Source: Metallyticus violacea
Lineage: Eukaryota > Arthropoda > Insecta > Mantodea > Metallyticidae
Length of the DNA stretch: 64,000 bases
Direction of reading: 5' to 3'
Assembly: GCA_030762175.1 (NCBI GenBank)
Contig: JAUJEO010000019.1
Coordinates: 5,958,001 to 6,022,000, forward strand
Below, in pieces: positions 46,441 through 58,889 of the stretch. Every line of letters begins with the position of its first letter. The stretch's first letter is position 1. A program made the translations under genes and the position numbers. A model generated the notes under the pieces. The model was not told the DNA's origin. It searched no databases and worked only from the letters and a program-made list of their open reading frames with translations.

Positions 46441-49400
46441 GACAAGCATATTATGCGCAAAGAATCTCGAAAAGAAAAAATTTTTTTTTCGAAGTTAGGA
46501 AACTTCGTTAGAATCACTTTTTTTCCGTTCTTATTTAAGATTACTGGTTCTCTTTCATTATACTAGTTTGATAGCCTCAGACAAGCATATTTTGCGCAAA
46601 GAATCTCGAAAAGATTAAAATTTTATTTCGAAGTTTCGAAACTTCGTTAGAATCACTTTTTTTCCGTTCTTATTTGAGATAACTGGTTCTCTTTCATTAT
46701 ACTAGTTTGATAGCCTCAGACAAGCATATTATGCGCAAAGAATCTCGAAAAGAAAAAAATTTTTTTTCGAAGTTTGGAAACTTCCTTAGAATCACTTTTT
46801 TTCCATTCTTATTTGAGATAACTTGTTCTCTTTCATTATACTAGTTTGATAGCTTTAGACAAGCATATTATGCGCAAAGAATCTCGAAAAGAAAAAAATT
46901 TTTTTTCGAAGTTTGGAAACTTCGTTAGAATCACTTTTTTTCCGTTCTTATTTAAGATTACTGGTTCTCTTTCATTATACTAGTTTGATAGCCTCAGACA
47001 AGCATATTATGCGCAAAGAATCTCGAAAAGAAAAAAATTTTTTTTCGAAGTTTGGAAACTTCGTTAGAATCACTTTTTTTCCGTTCTTATTTGAGATAAC
47101 TTGTTCTCTTTCATTATACTAGTTTGATAGCCTTAGACAAGCATATTATGCGCAAAGAATCTCGAAAAGAAAAAAATTTTTTTTCGAAGTTTGGAAACTT
47201 CGTTAGAATCACTTTTTTTCCGTTCTTATTTAAGATTACTGGTTCTCTTTCATTATACTAGTTTGATAGCCTCAGACAAGCATATTATGCGCAAAGAATC
47301 TCGAAAAGAAAAAAATTTTATTTCGAAGTTTGGAAACTTCGTTAGAATCACTTTTTTTCCGTTCTTATTTGAGATAACTGGTTCTCTTTCATTATACTAT
47401 TTTGATAGCCTCAGAAAAGCATATTATGCGCAAAGAATCTCTAAAAGAAAAAAATTTTTTTTCGAAGTTTGGAAACTTCGTTGGAATCACTTTTTTTCCG
47501 TTCTTATTTGAGATAACTGGTTCTCTTTCATTATACTTGTTTGATAGCCTCAGAAAAGCATAGGTATGCGCAAAGAATCTCGAAAAGAAAAAAATTTTTT
47601 TTCGAAGTTTGGAAACTTCGTTAGAATCACTTTTTTTCCATTCTTATCTGAGATAACTGGTTCTCTTTCATTATACTAGTTTGATAGCCTCAGACAAGCA
47701 TATTATGCGCAAAGAATCTCGAAAAGAAAAATTTTTTTTTCGAAGTTTGGAAACTTCGTTAGAATCACTTTTTTTCCATTCTTATTTGAGATAACTTGTT
47801 CTCTTTCATTATACTTGTTTGATAGCCTTAGACAAGCATATTATGCGCAAAGAATCTCGAAAAGAAAAAAATTTTTTTTCGAAGTTTGGAAACTTCGTTA
47901 GAATCACTTTTTTTCCGTTCTTATCTGAGATAACTGGTTCTCTTTCATTATACTAGTTTGATAGCCTCAGACAAGCATATTATGCGCAAAGAATCTCGAA
48001 AAGAAAAAAATTTTTTTTCGAAGTTTGGAAACTTCGTTAGAATCACTTTTTTTCCGTTCTTATTTGAGATAACTTGTTCTCTTTCATTATACTAGTTTGA
48101 TAGCCTTAGACAAGCATATTATGCGCAAAGAATCTAGAAAAGAAAAAAATTTTTTTTCGAAGATTGGAAACCTCGTTAGAATCACTTTTTTTCCGTTCTT
48201 ATTTGAGATAACTGGTTCTCTTTCATTATACTAGTTTGATAGCCTCAGACAAGCATATTATGCGCAAAGAATCTCGAAAAGAAAAAAATTTTTTTTCGAA
48301 GTTTGGAAACTTCCTTAGAATCACTTTTTTTCCATTCTTATTTGAGATAACTTGTTCTCTTTCATTATACTTGTTTGATAGCCTTAGACAAGCATATTAT
48401 GCGCAAAGAATCTCGAAAAGAAAAAAAATTTTTTTCGAAGTTTGGAAACTTCGTTAGAATCACTTTTTTTCCGTTCTTATTTGAGATAACTGGTTCTCTT
48501 TCATTATACAAGTTTGATAGCCTCAGACAAGCATATTATGCGCAAAGAATCTCGAAAAGAAAAAAATTTTTTTTCGAAGTTTGGAAACTTCCTTAGAATC
48601 ACTTTTTTTCCATTCTTATTTGAGATAACTGGTTCTCTTTCATTATACTTGTTTGATAGCCTTAGACAAGCATATTATGCGCAAAGAATCTCGAAAAGAA
48701 AAAAATTTTTTTTCGAAGTTTGGAAACTTCGTTATAATCACTTTTTTCCGTTCTTATTTAAGATTACTGGTTCTCTTTCATTATACTAGTTTGATAGCCT
48801 CAGACAAGCATATTATGCGCAAAGAATCTCGAAAAGAAAAAAATTTTTTTTCGAAGTTTGGAAACTTCGTTAGAATCACTTTTTTTCCGTTCTTATTTGA
48901 GATAACTTGTTCTCTTTCATTATACTAGTTTGATAGCCTTAGACAAGCATATTATGCGCAAAGAATCTCGAAAAGAAAAAATTTTTTTTTCGAAGTTAGG
49001 AAACTTCTTTAGAATCACTTTTTTTCCGTTCTTATTTAAGATTACTGGTTCTCTTTCATTATACTAGTTTGATAGCCTCAGGCAAGCATATTATGCGCAA
49101 AGAATCTCGAAAAGAAAAAAAATTTTTTTCGAAGTTTGGAAACTTCCTTAGAATCACTTTTTTTCCATTCTTATTTGAGATAACTTGTTCTCTTTCATTA
49201 TACTAGTTTGATAGCCTTAGACAAGCATATTATGCGCAAAGAATCTCGAAAAGAAAAAAATTTTTTTTCGAAGTTTGGAAACTTCGTTAGAATCACTTTT
49301 TTTCCGTTCTTATTTAAGATAACTTGTTCTCTTTCATTATACTAGTTTGATAGCCTTAGACAAGCATATTATGCGCAAAGAATCTCGAAAAGAAAAAAAT

Positions 49401-50039
49401 TTTTTTTCGAAGTTTGGAAACTTCCTTAGAATCACTTTTTTTCCATTCTTATTTGAGATAACTTGTTCTCTTTCATTATACTTGTTTGATAGCCTTAGAC
49501 AAGCATATTATGCGCAAAGAATCTCGAAAAGAAAAAATTTTTTTTCGAAGTTTGGAAACTTCGTTAGAATCACTTTTTTTCCGTTCTTATTTGAGATAAC
49601 TGGTTCTCTTTCATTATACTAGTTTGATAGCCTCAGACAAGCATATTATGCGCAAAGAATCTCGAAAAGAAAAAAAATTTTTTTCGAAGTTTGGAAATTT
49701 CCTTAGAATCACTTTTTTTCCATTCTTATTTGAGATAACTTGTTCTCTTTCATTATACTTGTTTGATAGCCTTAGACAAGCATATTATGCGCAAAGAATC
49801 TCGAAAAGAAAAAAATTTTTTTTCGAAGTTTGGAAACTTCGTTATAATCACTTTTTTTCCGTTCTTATTTAAGATTACTGGTTCTCTTTCATTATACTAG
49901 TTTGATAGCCTCAGACAAGCATATTATGCGCAAAGAATCTCGAAAAGAAAAAAATTTTCTTTCGAAGTTTGGAAACTTCGTTAGAATCACTTTTTTTCCG
50001 TTCTTATTTGAGATAACTTGTTCTCTTTCATTATACTAG

Positions 50040-50734
50040 TTTGATAGCCTTAGACAAGCATATTATGCGCAAATATTCTCGAAAAGAAAAAAATTTTTTT
50101 TCGAAGTTTGGAAACTTCGTTAGAATCACTTTTTTTCCGTTCTTATTTGAGATAACTGGTTCTCTTTCATTATACTAGTTTGATAGCCTCAGAAAAGCAT
50201 ATTATGCGCAAAGAATCTAGAAAAGAAAAAAATTTTTTTTCGAAGATTGGAAACCTCGTTAGAATCACTTTTTTTCCGTTCTTATTTGAGATAACTGGTT
50301 CTCTTTCATTATACTAGTTTGATAGCCTCAGACAAGCATATTATGCGCAAATAATCTGGAAAAGAAAAAAATTTTTTTTCGAAGTTTGGAAACTTCCTTA
50401 GAATCACTTTTTTCCATTCTTATTTGAGATAACTTCTTCTCTTTCATTATTCTAGTTTGATAGCCTTAGACAAGCATATTATGCGCAAAGAATCTCGAAA
50501 AGAAAAAAATTTTTTTTAAGAAGTTTGGAAACTTCGTTAGAATCACTTTTTTTCCGTTCTTATTTAAGATAACTTGTTCTCTTTCATTATACTAGTTTGA
50601 TAGCCTTAGACAAGCATATTATGCGCAAAGAATCTCGAAAAGAAAAAAAATTTTTTTCGAAGTTTGGAAACTTCGTTATAATCACTTTTTTTCCGTTCTT
50701 ATTTAAGATTACTGGTTCTCTTTCATTATACTAG
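50040..50734 (+). repeat. Five-monomer signature block, later copy
   Basis: Same ordered variants as the block at 730-1425, followed as there by two A8T7 units, the second with CCTGAGAC. The third unit has six T instead of seven before CCATTC, which makes the block one base shorter. Confidence 0.85.
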
Positions 50735-51062
50735 TTTGATAGCCTCAGACAAGCATATTATGCGCAAAGAATCTCGAAAAGAAAAAAAATTTTTTTCGAA
50801 GTTTGGAAACTTCGTTAGAATCACTTTTTTTCCGTTCTTATTTGAGATAACTTGTTCTCTTTCATTATACTAGTTTGATAGCCTGAGACAAGCATATTAT
50901 GCGCAAAGAATCTCGAAAAGAAAAAAAATTTTTTTCGAAGTTTGGAAACTTCGTTAGAATCACTTTTTTTCCGTTCTTATTTGAGATAACTGGTTCTCTT
51001 TCATTATACTAGTTTGATAGCCTCAGACAAGCATATTATGCGCAAAGAATCTCGAAAAGAAA

Positions 51063-52097
51063 AAATTTTTTTTTCGAAGATTGGAAACCTCGTTAGAATC
51101 ACTTTTTTTCCGTTCTTATTTGAGATAACTGGTTCTCTTTCATTATACTAGTTTGATAGCCTCAGACAAGCATATTATGCGCAAAGAATCTCGAAAAGAA
51201 AAAAATTTTTTTTCGAAGTTTGGAAACTTCCTTAGAATCACTTTTTTTCCATTCTTATTTGAGATAACTTGTTCTCTTTCATTATATTTGTTTGATAGCC
51301 TTAGACATCCATATTATGCGCAAAGAATCTCGAAAAGAAAAAAATTTTTTTTCGAAGTTTGGAAACTTCGTTAGATTCACTTTTTTTCCGTTCTTATTTG
51401 AGATAACTGGTTCTCTTTCATTATACTAGTTTGATAGCCTCAGACAAGCATATTATGCGCAAACAATCTCGAAAAGAAAAAAAATTTTTTTCGAAGTTTG
51501 GAAACTTCCTTAGAATCACTTTTTTTCCATTCTTATTTGAGATAACTTGTTCTCTTTCATTATACTTGTTTGATAGCCTTAGACAAGCATATTATGCACA
51601 AAGAATCTCGAAAAGAAAAAAATTTTTTTTCGAAGTTTGGAAACTTCGTTATAATCACTTTTTTCCGTTCTTATTTAAGATTACTGGTTCTCTTTCATTA
51701 TACTAGTTTGATAGCCTCAGACAAGCATATTATGCGCAAAGAATCTCGAAAAGAAAAAAATTTTTTTCGAAGTTTGGAAACTTCGTTAGAATCACTTTTT
51801 TTCCGTTCTTATTTGAGATAACTTGTTATCTTTCATTATACTAGTTTGATAGCCTTAGACAAGCATATTATGCGCAAAGAATCTCGAAAAGAAAAAAATT
51901 TTTTTTCGAAGTTAGGAAACTTCGTTAGAATCACTTTTTTTCCGTTCTTATTTAAGATTACTGGTTCTCTTTCATTATACTAGTTTGATAGCCTCAGACA
52001 AGCATATTTTGCGCAAAGAATCTCGAAAAGATTAAAATTTTATTTCGAAGTTTGGAAACTTCGTTAGAATCACTTTTTTTCCGTTCTTATTTGAGAT
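51063..52097 (+). repeat. 10-unit-offset duplication, copy 1
   Basis: Repeated at 52450-53484 with an offset of 1,387 bp. Shared: CGAAGATTGG (51077), GACATCC (51306), AGATTCAC, TGTTATC (51826) and the ATTAAAA class (52006). Private here: TATATTTG (51286) and GCAAACAATC (51461). The intervening stretch 52098-52449 is not part of the match. Confidence 0.75.
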
Positions 52098-52449
52098 AAC
52101 TGGTTCTCTTTCATTATACTAGTTTGATAGCCTCAGACAAGCATATTATGCGCAAAGAATCTCGAAAAGAAAAAAAATTTTTTTCGAAGTTTGGAAACTT
52201 CCTTAGAATCACTTTTTTTCCATTCTTATTTGAGATAACTTGTTCTCTTTCATTATACTAGTTTGATAGCCTTAGACAAGCATATTATGCGCAAAGAATC
52301 TCGAAAAGAAAAAAATTTTTTTTCGAAGTTTGGAAACTTCGTTAGAATCACTTTTTTCCGTTCTTATTTAAGATTACTGGTTCTCTTTCATTATACTAGT
52401 TTGATAGCCTCAGACAAGCATATTATGCGCAAAGAATCTAGAAAAGAAA

Positions 52450-53484
52450 AAAAATTTTTTTCGAAGATTGGAAACCTCGTTAGAATCACTTTTTTTCCGT
52501 TCTTATTTGAGATAACTGGTTCTCTTTCATTATACTAGTTTGATAGCCTCAGACAAGCATATTATGCGCAAAGAATCTCGAAAAGAAAAAAATAATTTTT
52601 CGAAGTTTGGAAACTTCCTTAGAATCACTTTTTTTCCATTCTTATTTGAGATAACTTGTTCTCTTTCATTATACTTGTTTGATAGCCTTAGACATCCATA
52701 TTATGCGCAAAGAATCTCGAAAAGAAAAAAATTTTTTTTCGAAGTTTGGAAACTTCGTTAGATTCACTTTTTTTCCGTTCTTATTTGAGATAACTGGTTC
52801 TATTTCATTATACTAGTTTGATAGCCTCAGACAAGCATATTATGCGCAAAGAATCTCGAAAAGAAAAAAAATTTTTTTCGAAGTTTGGAAACTTCCTTAG
52901 AATCACTTTTTTTCCATTCTTATTTGAGATAACTTGTTCTCTTTCATTATACTTGTTTGATAGCCTTAGACAAGCATATTATGCACAAAGAATCTCGAAA
53001 AGAAAAAAATTTTTTTTCGAAGTTTGGAAACTTCGTTATAATCACTTTTTTCCGTTCTTATTTAAGATTACTGGTTCTCTTTCATTATACTAGTTTGATA
53101 GCCTCAGACAAGCATATTATGCGCAAAGAATCTCGAAAAGAAACAAATTTTTTTCGAAGTTTGGAAACTTCGTTAGAATCACTTTTTTTCCGTTCTTATT
53201 TGAGATAACTTGTTATCTTTCATTATACTAGTTTGATAGCCTTAGACAAGCATATTATGCGCAAAGAATCTCGAAAAGAAAAAAATTTTTTTTTCGAAGT
53301 TAGGAAACTTCGTTAGAATCCCTTTTTTTCCGTTCTTATTTAAGATTACTGGTTCTCTTTCATTATACTAGTTTGATAGCCTCAGACAAGCATATTTTGC
53401 GCAAAGAATCTCGAAAAGATTAAAATTCTATTTCGAAGTTTGGAAACTTCGTTAGAATCACTTTTTTTCCGTTCTTATTTGAGA
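52450..53484 (+). repeat. 10-unit-offset duplication, copy 2
   Basis: Same ordered variants as 51063-52097. It has an unusually high number of private changes: A7TAAT5 (52590), CTATTTC (52800), GAAACAAAT (53141), GAATCCC (53317) and ATTCTATT (53424). They could reflect age or reduced homogenisation. Confidence 0.72.
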
Positions 53485-55026
53485 TAACTTGTTCTCTTTC
53501 ATTATACTAGTTTGATAGCCTTAGACAAGCATATTATGCGCAAAGAATCTCGAAAAGAAAAAAATTTTTTTTCGAAGTTTGGAAACTTCGTTAGAATCAC
53601 TTTTTTTCCGTTCTTATTTAAGATTACTGGTTCTCTTTCATTATACTAGTTTGATAGCCTCAGACAAGCATATTATGCGCAAAGAATCTCGAAAAGAAAA
53701 AAAATTTTTTTCGAAGTTTGGAAACTTCGTTAGAATCACTTTTTTTCCGTTCTTATTTGAGATAACTTGTTCTCTTTCATTATACTAGTTTGATAGCCTG
53801 AGACAAGCATATTATGCGCAAAGAATCTCGAAAAGAAAAAAATTTTTTTTCGAAGTTTGGAAACTTCGTTAGAATCACTTTTTTTCCGTTCTTATTTAAG
53901 ATTACTGGTTCTCTTTCATTATACTAGTTTGATAGCCTCAGACAAGCATATTATGCGCAAAGAATCTCGAAAAGAAAAAAATTTTATTTCGAAGTTTGGA
54001 AACTTCGTTAGAATCACTTTTTTTCCGTTCTTATTTGAGATAACTGGTTCTCTTTCATTATACTATTTTGATAGCCTCAGAAAAGCATATTATGCGCAAA
54101 GAATCTCTAAAAGAAAAAATTTTTTTTTCGAAGTTTGGAAACTTCGTTGGAATCACTTTTTTTCCGTTCTTATTTGAGATAACTGGTTCTCTTTCATTAT
54201 ACTAGTTTGATAGCCTCAGAAAAGCATAGGTATGCGCAAAGAATCTCGAAAAGAAAAAATTTTTTTTTCGAAGTTTGGAAACTTCGTTAGAATCACTTTT
54301 TTTCCATTCTTATCTGAGATAACTGGTTCTCTTTCATTATACTAGTTTGATAGCCTCAGACAAGCATATTATGCGCAAAGAATCTCGAAAAGAAAAATTT
54401 TTTTTTCGAAGTTTGGAAACTTCGTTAGAATCACTTTTTTTCCATTCTTATTTGAGATAACTTGTTCTCTTTCATTATACTTGTTTGATAGCCTTAGACA
54501 AGCATATTATGCGCAAAGAATCTCGAAAAGAAAAAAATTTTTTTTCGAAGTTTGGAAACTTCGTTAGAATCACTTTTTTTCCGTTCTTATCTGAGATAAC
54601 TGGTTCTCTTTCATTATACTAGTTTGATAGCCTCAGACAAGCATATTATGCGCTAAGAATCTCGAAAAGAAAAAAATTTTTTTTCGAAGTTTGGAAACTT
54701 CGTTAGAATCACTTTTTTTCCGTTCTTATTTGAGATAACTTGTTCTCTTTCATTATACTAGTTTGATAGCCTTAGACAAGCATATTATGCGCAAAGAATC
54801 TCGAAAAGAAAAAAATTTTTTTTCGAAGTTTGGAAACTTCGTTAGAATCACTTTTTTTCCGTTCTTATTTGAGATAACTGGTTCTCTTTCATTATACTAG
54901 TTTGATAGTCTCAGAAAAGCATATTATGCGCAAAGAATCTAGAAAAGAAAAAAATTTTTTTTCGAAGATTGGAAACCTCGTTAGAATCACTTTTTTTCCG
55001 TTCTTATTTGAGATAACTGGTTCTCT

Positions 55027-57411
55027 TTCATTATACTAGTTTGATAGCCTCAGACAAGCATATTATGCGCAAAGAATCTCGAAAAGAAAAAAATTTTTTT
55101 TCGAAGTTTGGAAACTTCCTTAGAATCACTTTTTTTCCATTCTTATTTGAGATAACTTGTTCTCTTTCATTATACTTGTTTGATAGCCTTAGACAAGCAT
55201 ATTATGCGCAAAGAATCTCGAAAAGAAAAAAAATTTTTTTCGAAGTTTGGAAACTTCGTTAGAATCACTTTTTTTCCGTTCTTATTTGAGATAACTGGTT
55301 CTCTTTCATTATACTAGTTTGATCGCCTCAGACAAGCATATTATGCGCAAAGAATCTCGAAAAGAAAAAAATTTTTTTTCGAAGTTTGGAAACTTCCTTA
55401 GAATCACTTTTTTTCCATTCTTATTTGAGATAACTTGTTCTCTTTCATTATACTTGTTTGATAGCCTTAGACTAGCATATTATGCGCAAAGAATCTCGAA
55501 AAGAAAAAAATTTTTTTTCGAAGTTTGGAAACTTCGTTATAATCACTTTTTTCCGTTCTTATTTAAGATTACTGGTTCTCTTTCATTATACTAGTTTGAT
55601 AGCCTCAGACAAGCATATTATGCGCAAAGAATCTCGAAAAGAAAAAAATTTTTTTTCGAAGTTTGGAAACTTCGTTAGAATCACTTTTTTTCCGTTCTTA
55701 TTTGAGATAACTTGTTCTCTTTCATTATACTAGTTTGATAGCCTTAGACAAGCATATTATGCGCAAAGAATCTCGAAAAGAAAAAATTTTTTTTTCGAAG
55801 TTAGGAAACTTCGTTAGAATCACTTTTTTTCCGTTCTTATTTAAGATTACAGGTTCTCTTTCATTATACTAGTTTGATAGCCTCAGACAAGCATATTTTG
55901 CGCATAGAATCTCGAAAAGATTAAAATTTTATTTCGAAGTTTGGAAACTTCGTTAGAATCACTTTTTTTCCGTTCTTATTTGAGATAACTGGTTCTCTTT
56001 CATTATACTAGTTTGATAGCCTCAGGCAAGCATATTATGCGCAAAGAATCTCGAAAAGAAAAAAATTTTTTTTCGAAGTTTGGAAACTTCCTTAGAATCA
56101 CTTTTTTTCCATTCTTATTTGAGATAACTTGTTCTCTTTCATTATACTAGTTTGATAGCCTTAGACAAGCATATTATGCGCAAAGAATCTCGAAAAGAAA
56201 AAAATTTTTTTTCGAAGTTTGGAAACTTCGTTAGAATCACTTTTTTTCCGTTCTTATTTAAGATAACTTGTTCTCTTTCATTATACTAGTTTGATAGCCT
56301 TAGACAAGCATATTATGCGCAAAGAATCTCGAAAAGAAAAAAATTTTTTTTCGAAGTTTGGAAACTTCCTTAGAATCACTTTTTTTCCATTCTTATTTGA
56401 GATAACTTGTTCTCTTTCATTATACTTGTTTGATAGCCTTAGACAAGCATATTATGCGCAAAGAATCTCGAAAAGAAAAAAATTATTTTTCGAAGTTTGG
56501 AAACTTCGTTAGAATCACTTTTTTTCCGTTCTTATTTGAGATAACTGGTTCTCTTTCATTATACTAGTTTGATAGTCTCAGAAAAGCATATTATGCGCAA
56601 AGAATCTAGAAAAGAAAAAAATTTTTTTTCGAAGATTGGAAACCTCGTTAGAATCACTTTTTTTCCGTTCTTATTTGAGATAACTGGTTCTCTTTCATTA
56701 TACTAGTTTGATAGCCTCAGACAAGCATATTATGCGCAAAGAATCTCGAAAAGAAAAAAAATTTTTTTCGAAGTTTGGATACTTCCTTAGAATCACTTTT
56801 TTTCCATTCTTATTTGAGATAACTTGTTCTCTTTCATTATACTTGTTTGATAGCCTTAGACAAGCATATTATGCGCAAAGAATCTCGAAAAGAAAAAAAT
56901 TTTTTTTCGAAGTTTGGAAACTTCGTTAGAATCACTTTTTTTCCGTTCTTATTTGAGATAACTGGTTCTCTTTCATTATACTAGTTTGATAGCCTCAAAC
57001 AAGCATATTATGCGCAAAGAATCTCGAAAAGAAAAAAATTTTTTTTCGAAGTTTGGAAACTTCGTTAGAATCTTTTTTTTCCCTTCTTATTTGAGATAAC
57101 TTGTTCTCTTTCATTATACTAGTTTGATAGCCTTAGACAAGCATATTATGCGCAAAGAATCTCGAAAAGAAAAAAATTTTTTTTCGAAGTTTGGAAACTT
57201 CGTTATAATCACTTTTTTCCGTTCTTATTTAAGATTACTGGTTCTCTTTCATTATACTAGTTTGATAGCCTCAGACAAGCATATTATGCGCAAAGAATCT
57301 CGAAAAGAAAAAAATTTTTTTTCGAAGTTTGCAAACTTCGTTAGAATCACTTTTTTTCCGTTCTTATTTGAGATAACTTGTTCTCTTTCATTATACTAGT
57401 TTGATAGCCTT
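55027..57411 (+). repeat. 79-unit-offset duplication, downstream copy
   Basis: Carries the same rare variants as 44055-46440 (GATCGCC at 55321, GACTAGC 55470, GCGCATAG 55902, CAGGC 56025, GGATACTTCC 56778, TTTGCAAAC 57330). Its 3' part overlaps the first copy of the 15-unit duplication, so that duplication happened after this one. Confidence 0.83.
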
Positions 57412-58889
57412 AGACAAGCATATTATATGCAAAGAATCTCGAAAAGAAAAAATTTTTTTTTCGAAGTTAGGAAACTTCGTTAGAATCACTTTTTTTCCGT
57501 TCTTATTTAAGATTACTGGTTCTCTTTCATTATACTAGTTTGATAGCCTCAGACAAGCATATTATGCGCAAAGAATCTCGAAAAGCAAAAAGTTTTTTTT
57601 CGAAGTTTGGAAACTTCCTTAGCATCACTTTTTTTCCATTCTTATTTGAGATAACTTGTTCTCTTTCATTATACTTGTTTGATAGCCTTAGACAAGCATA
57701 TTATGCGCAAAGAATCTCGAAAAGAAAAAATTTTTTTTTCGAAGTTTGGAAACTTCGTTAGAATCACTTTTTTTCCGTTCTTATTTAAGATTACTGGTTC
57801 TCTTTCATTATACTAGTTTGATAGCCTCAGACAAGCATATTATGCGCAAAGAATCTCGAAAAGAAAAAAATTTTTTTTCGAAGTTTGGAAACTTCGTTAG
57901 AATCACTTTTTTTCCGTTCTTATTTGAGATAACTTGTTCTCTTTCATTATACTAGTTTGATAGCCTTAGACAAGCATATTATGCGCAAAGAATCTCGAAA
58001 AGAAAAAAATTTTTTTTCGAAGTTTGGAAACTTCGTTAGAATCACTTTTTTTCCGTTCTTATTTAGGATTACTGGTTCTCTTTCATTATACTAGTTTGAT
58101 AGCCTCAGACAAGCATATTATGCGCAAAGAATCTCGAAAAGAAAAAAATTTTATTTCGAAGTTTGGAAACTTCGTTAGAATCACTTTTTTTCCGTTCTTA
58201 TTTGAGATAACTGGTTCTCTTTCATTATACTATTTTGATAGCCTCAGAAAAGCATATTATGCGCAAAGAATCTCTAAAAGAAAAAATTTTTTTTTCGAAG
58301 TTTGGAAACTTCGTTGGAATCACTTTTTTTCCGTTCTTATTTGAGATAACTGGTTCTCTTTCATTATACTTGTTTGATAGCCTCAGAAAAGCATAGGTAT
58401 GCGCAAAGAATCTCGAAAAGAAAAATTTTTTTTTCGAAGTTTGGAAACTTCGTTAGAATCACTTTTTTTCCATTCTTATCTGAGATAACTGGTTCTCTTT
58501 CATTATACTAGTTTGATAGCCTCAGACAAGCATATTATGCGCAAAGAATCTCGAAAAGAAAAATTTTTTTTTCGAAGTTTGGAAACTTCGTTAGAATCAC
58601 TTTTTTTCCATTCTTATTTGAGATAACTTGTTCTCTTTCATTATACTTGTTTGATAGCCTTAGACAAGCATATTATGCGCAAAGAATCTCGAAAAGAAAA
58701 AAATTTTTTTTCGAAGTTTGGAAACTTCGTTAGAATCACTTTTTATCCGTTCTTATCTGAGATAACTGGTTCTCTTTCATTATACTAGTTTGATAGCCTC
58801 AGACAAGCATATTATGCGCAAAGAATCTCGAAAAGAAAAAAATTTTTTTTCGAAGTTTGGAAACTTCGTTAGAATCACTTTTTTTCCGT
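56807..58889 (+). repeat. 15-unit tandem duplication, copy 1
   Basis: Directly followed by its copy with an offset of 2,082-2,084 bp. Shared rare variants, in order, are CCCTTC (57081), TTATATGCAAAG (57423), AAAAGCAAAAAG (57584), TTAGCATC (57619), TTAGGATTAC (58063), the GG-centred unit (58396) and TTTTATCCG (58741). Private to this copy: CCTCAAAC (56993) and GAATCTTTT (57068). Confidence 0.88.
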
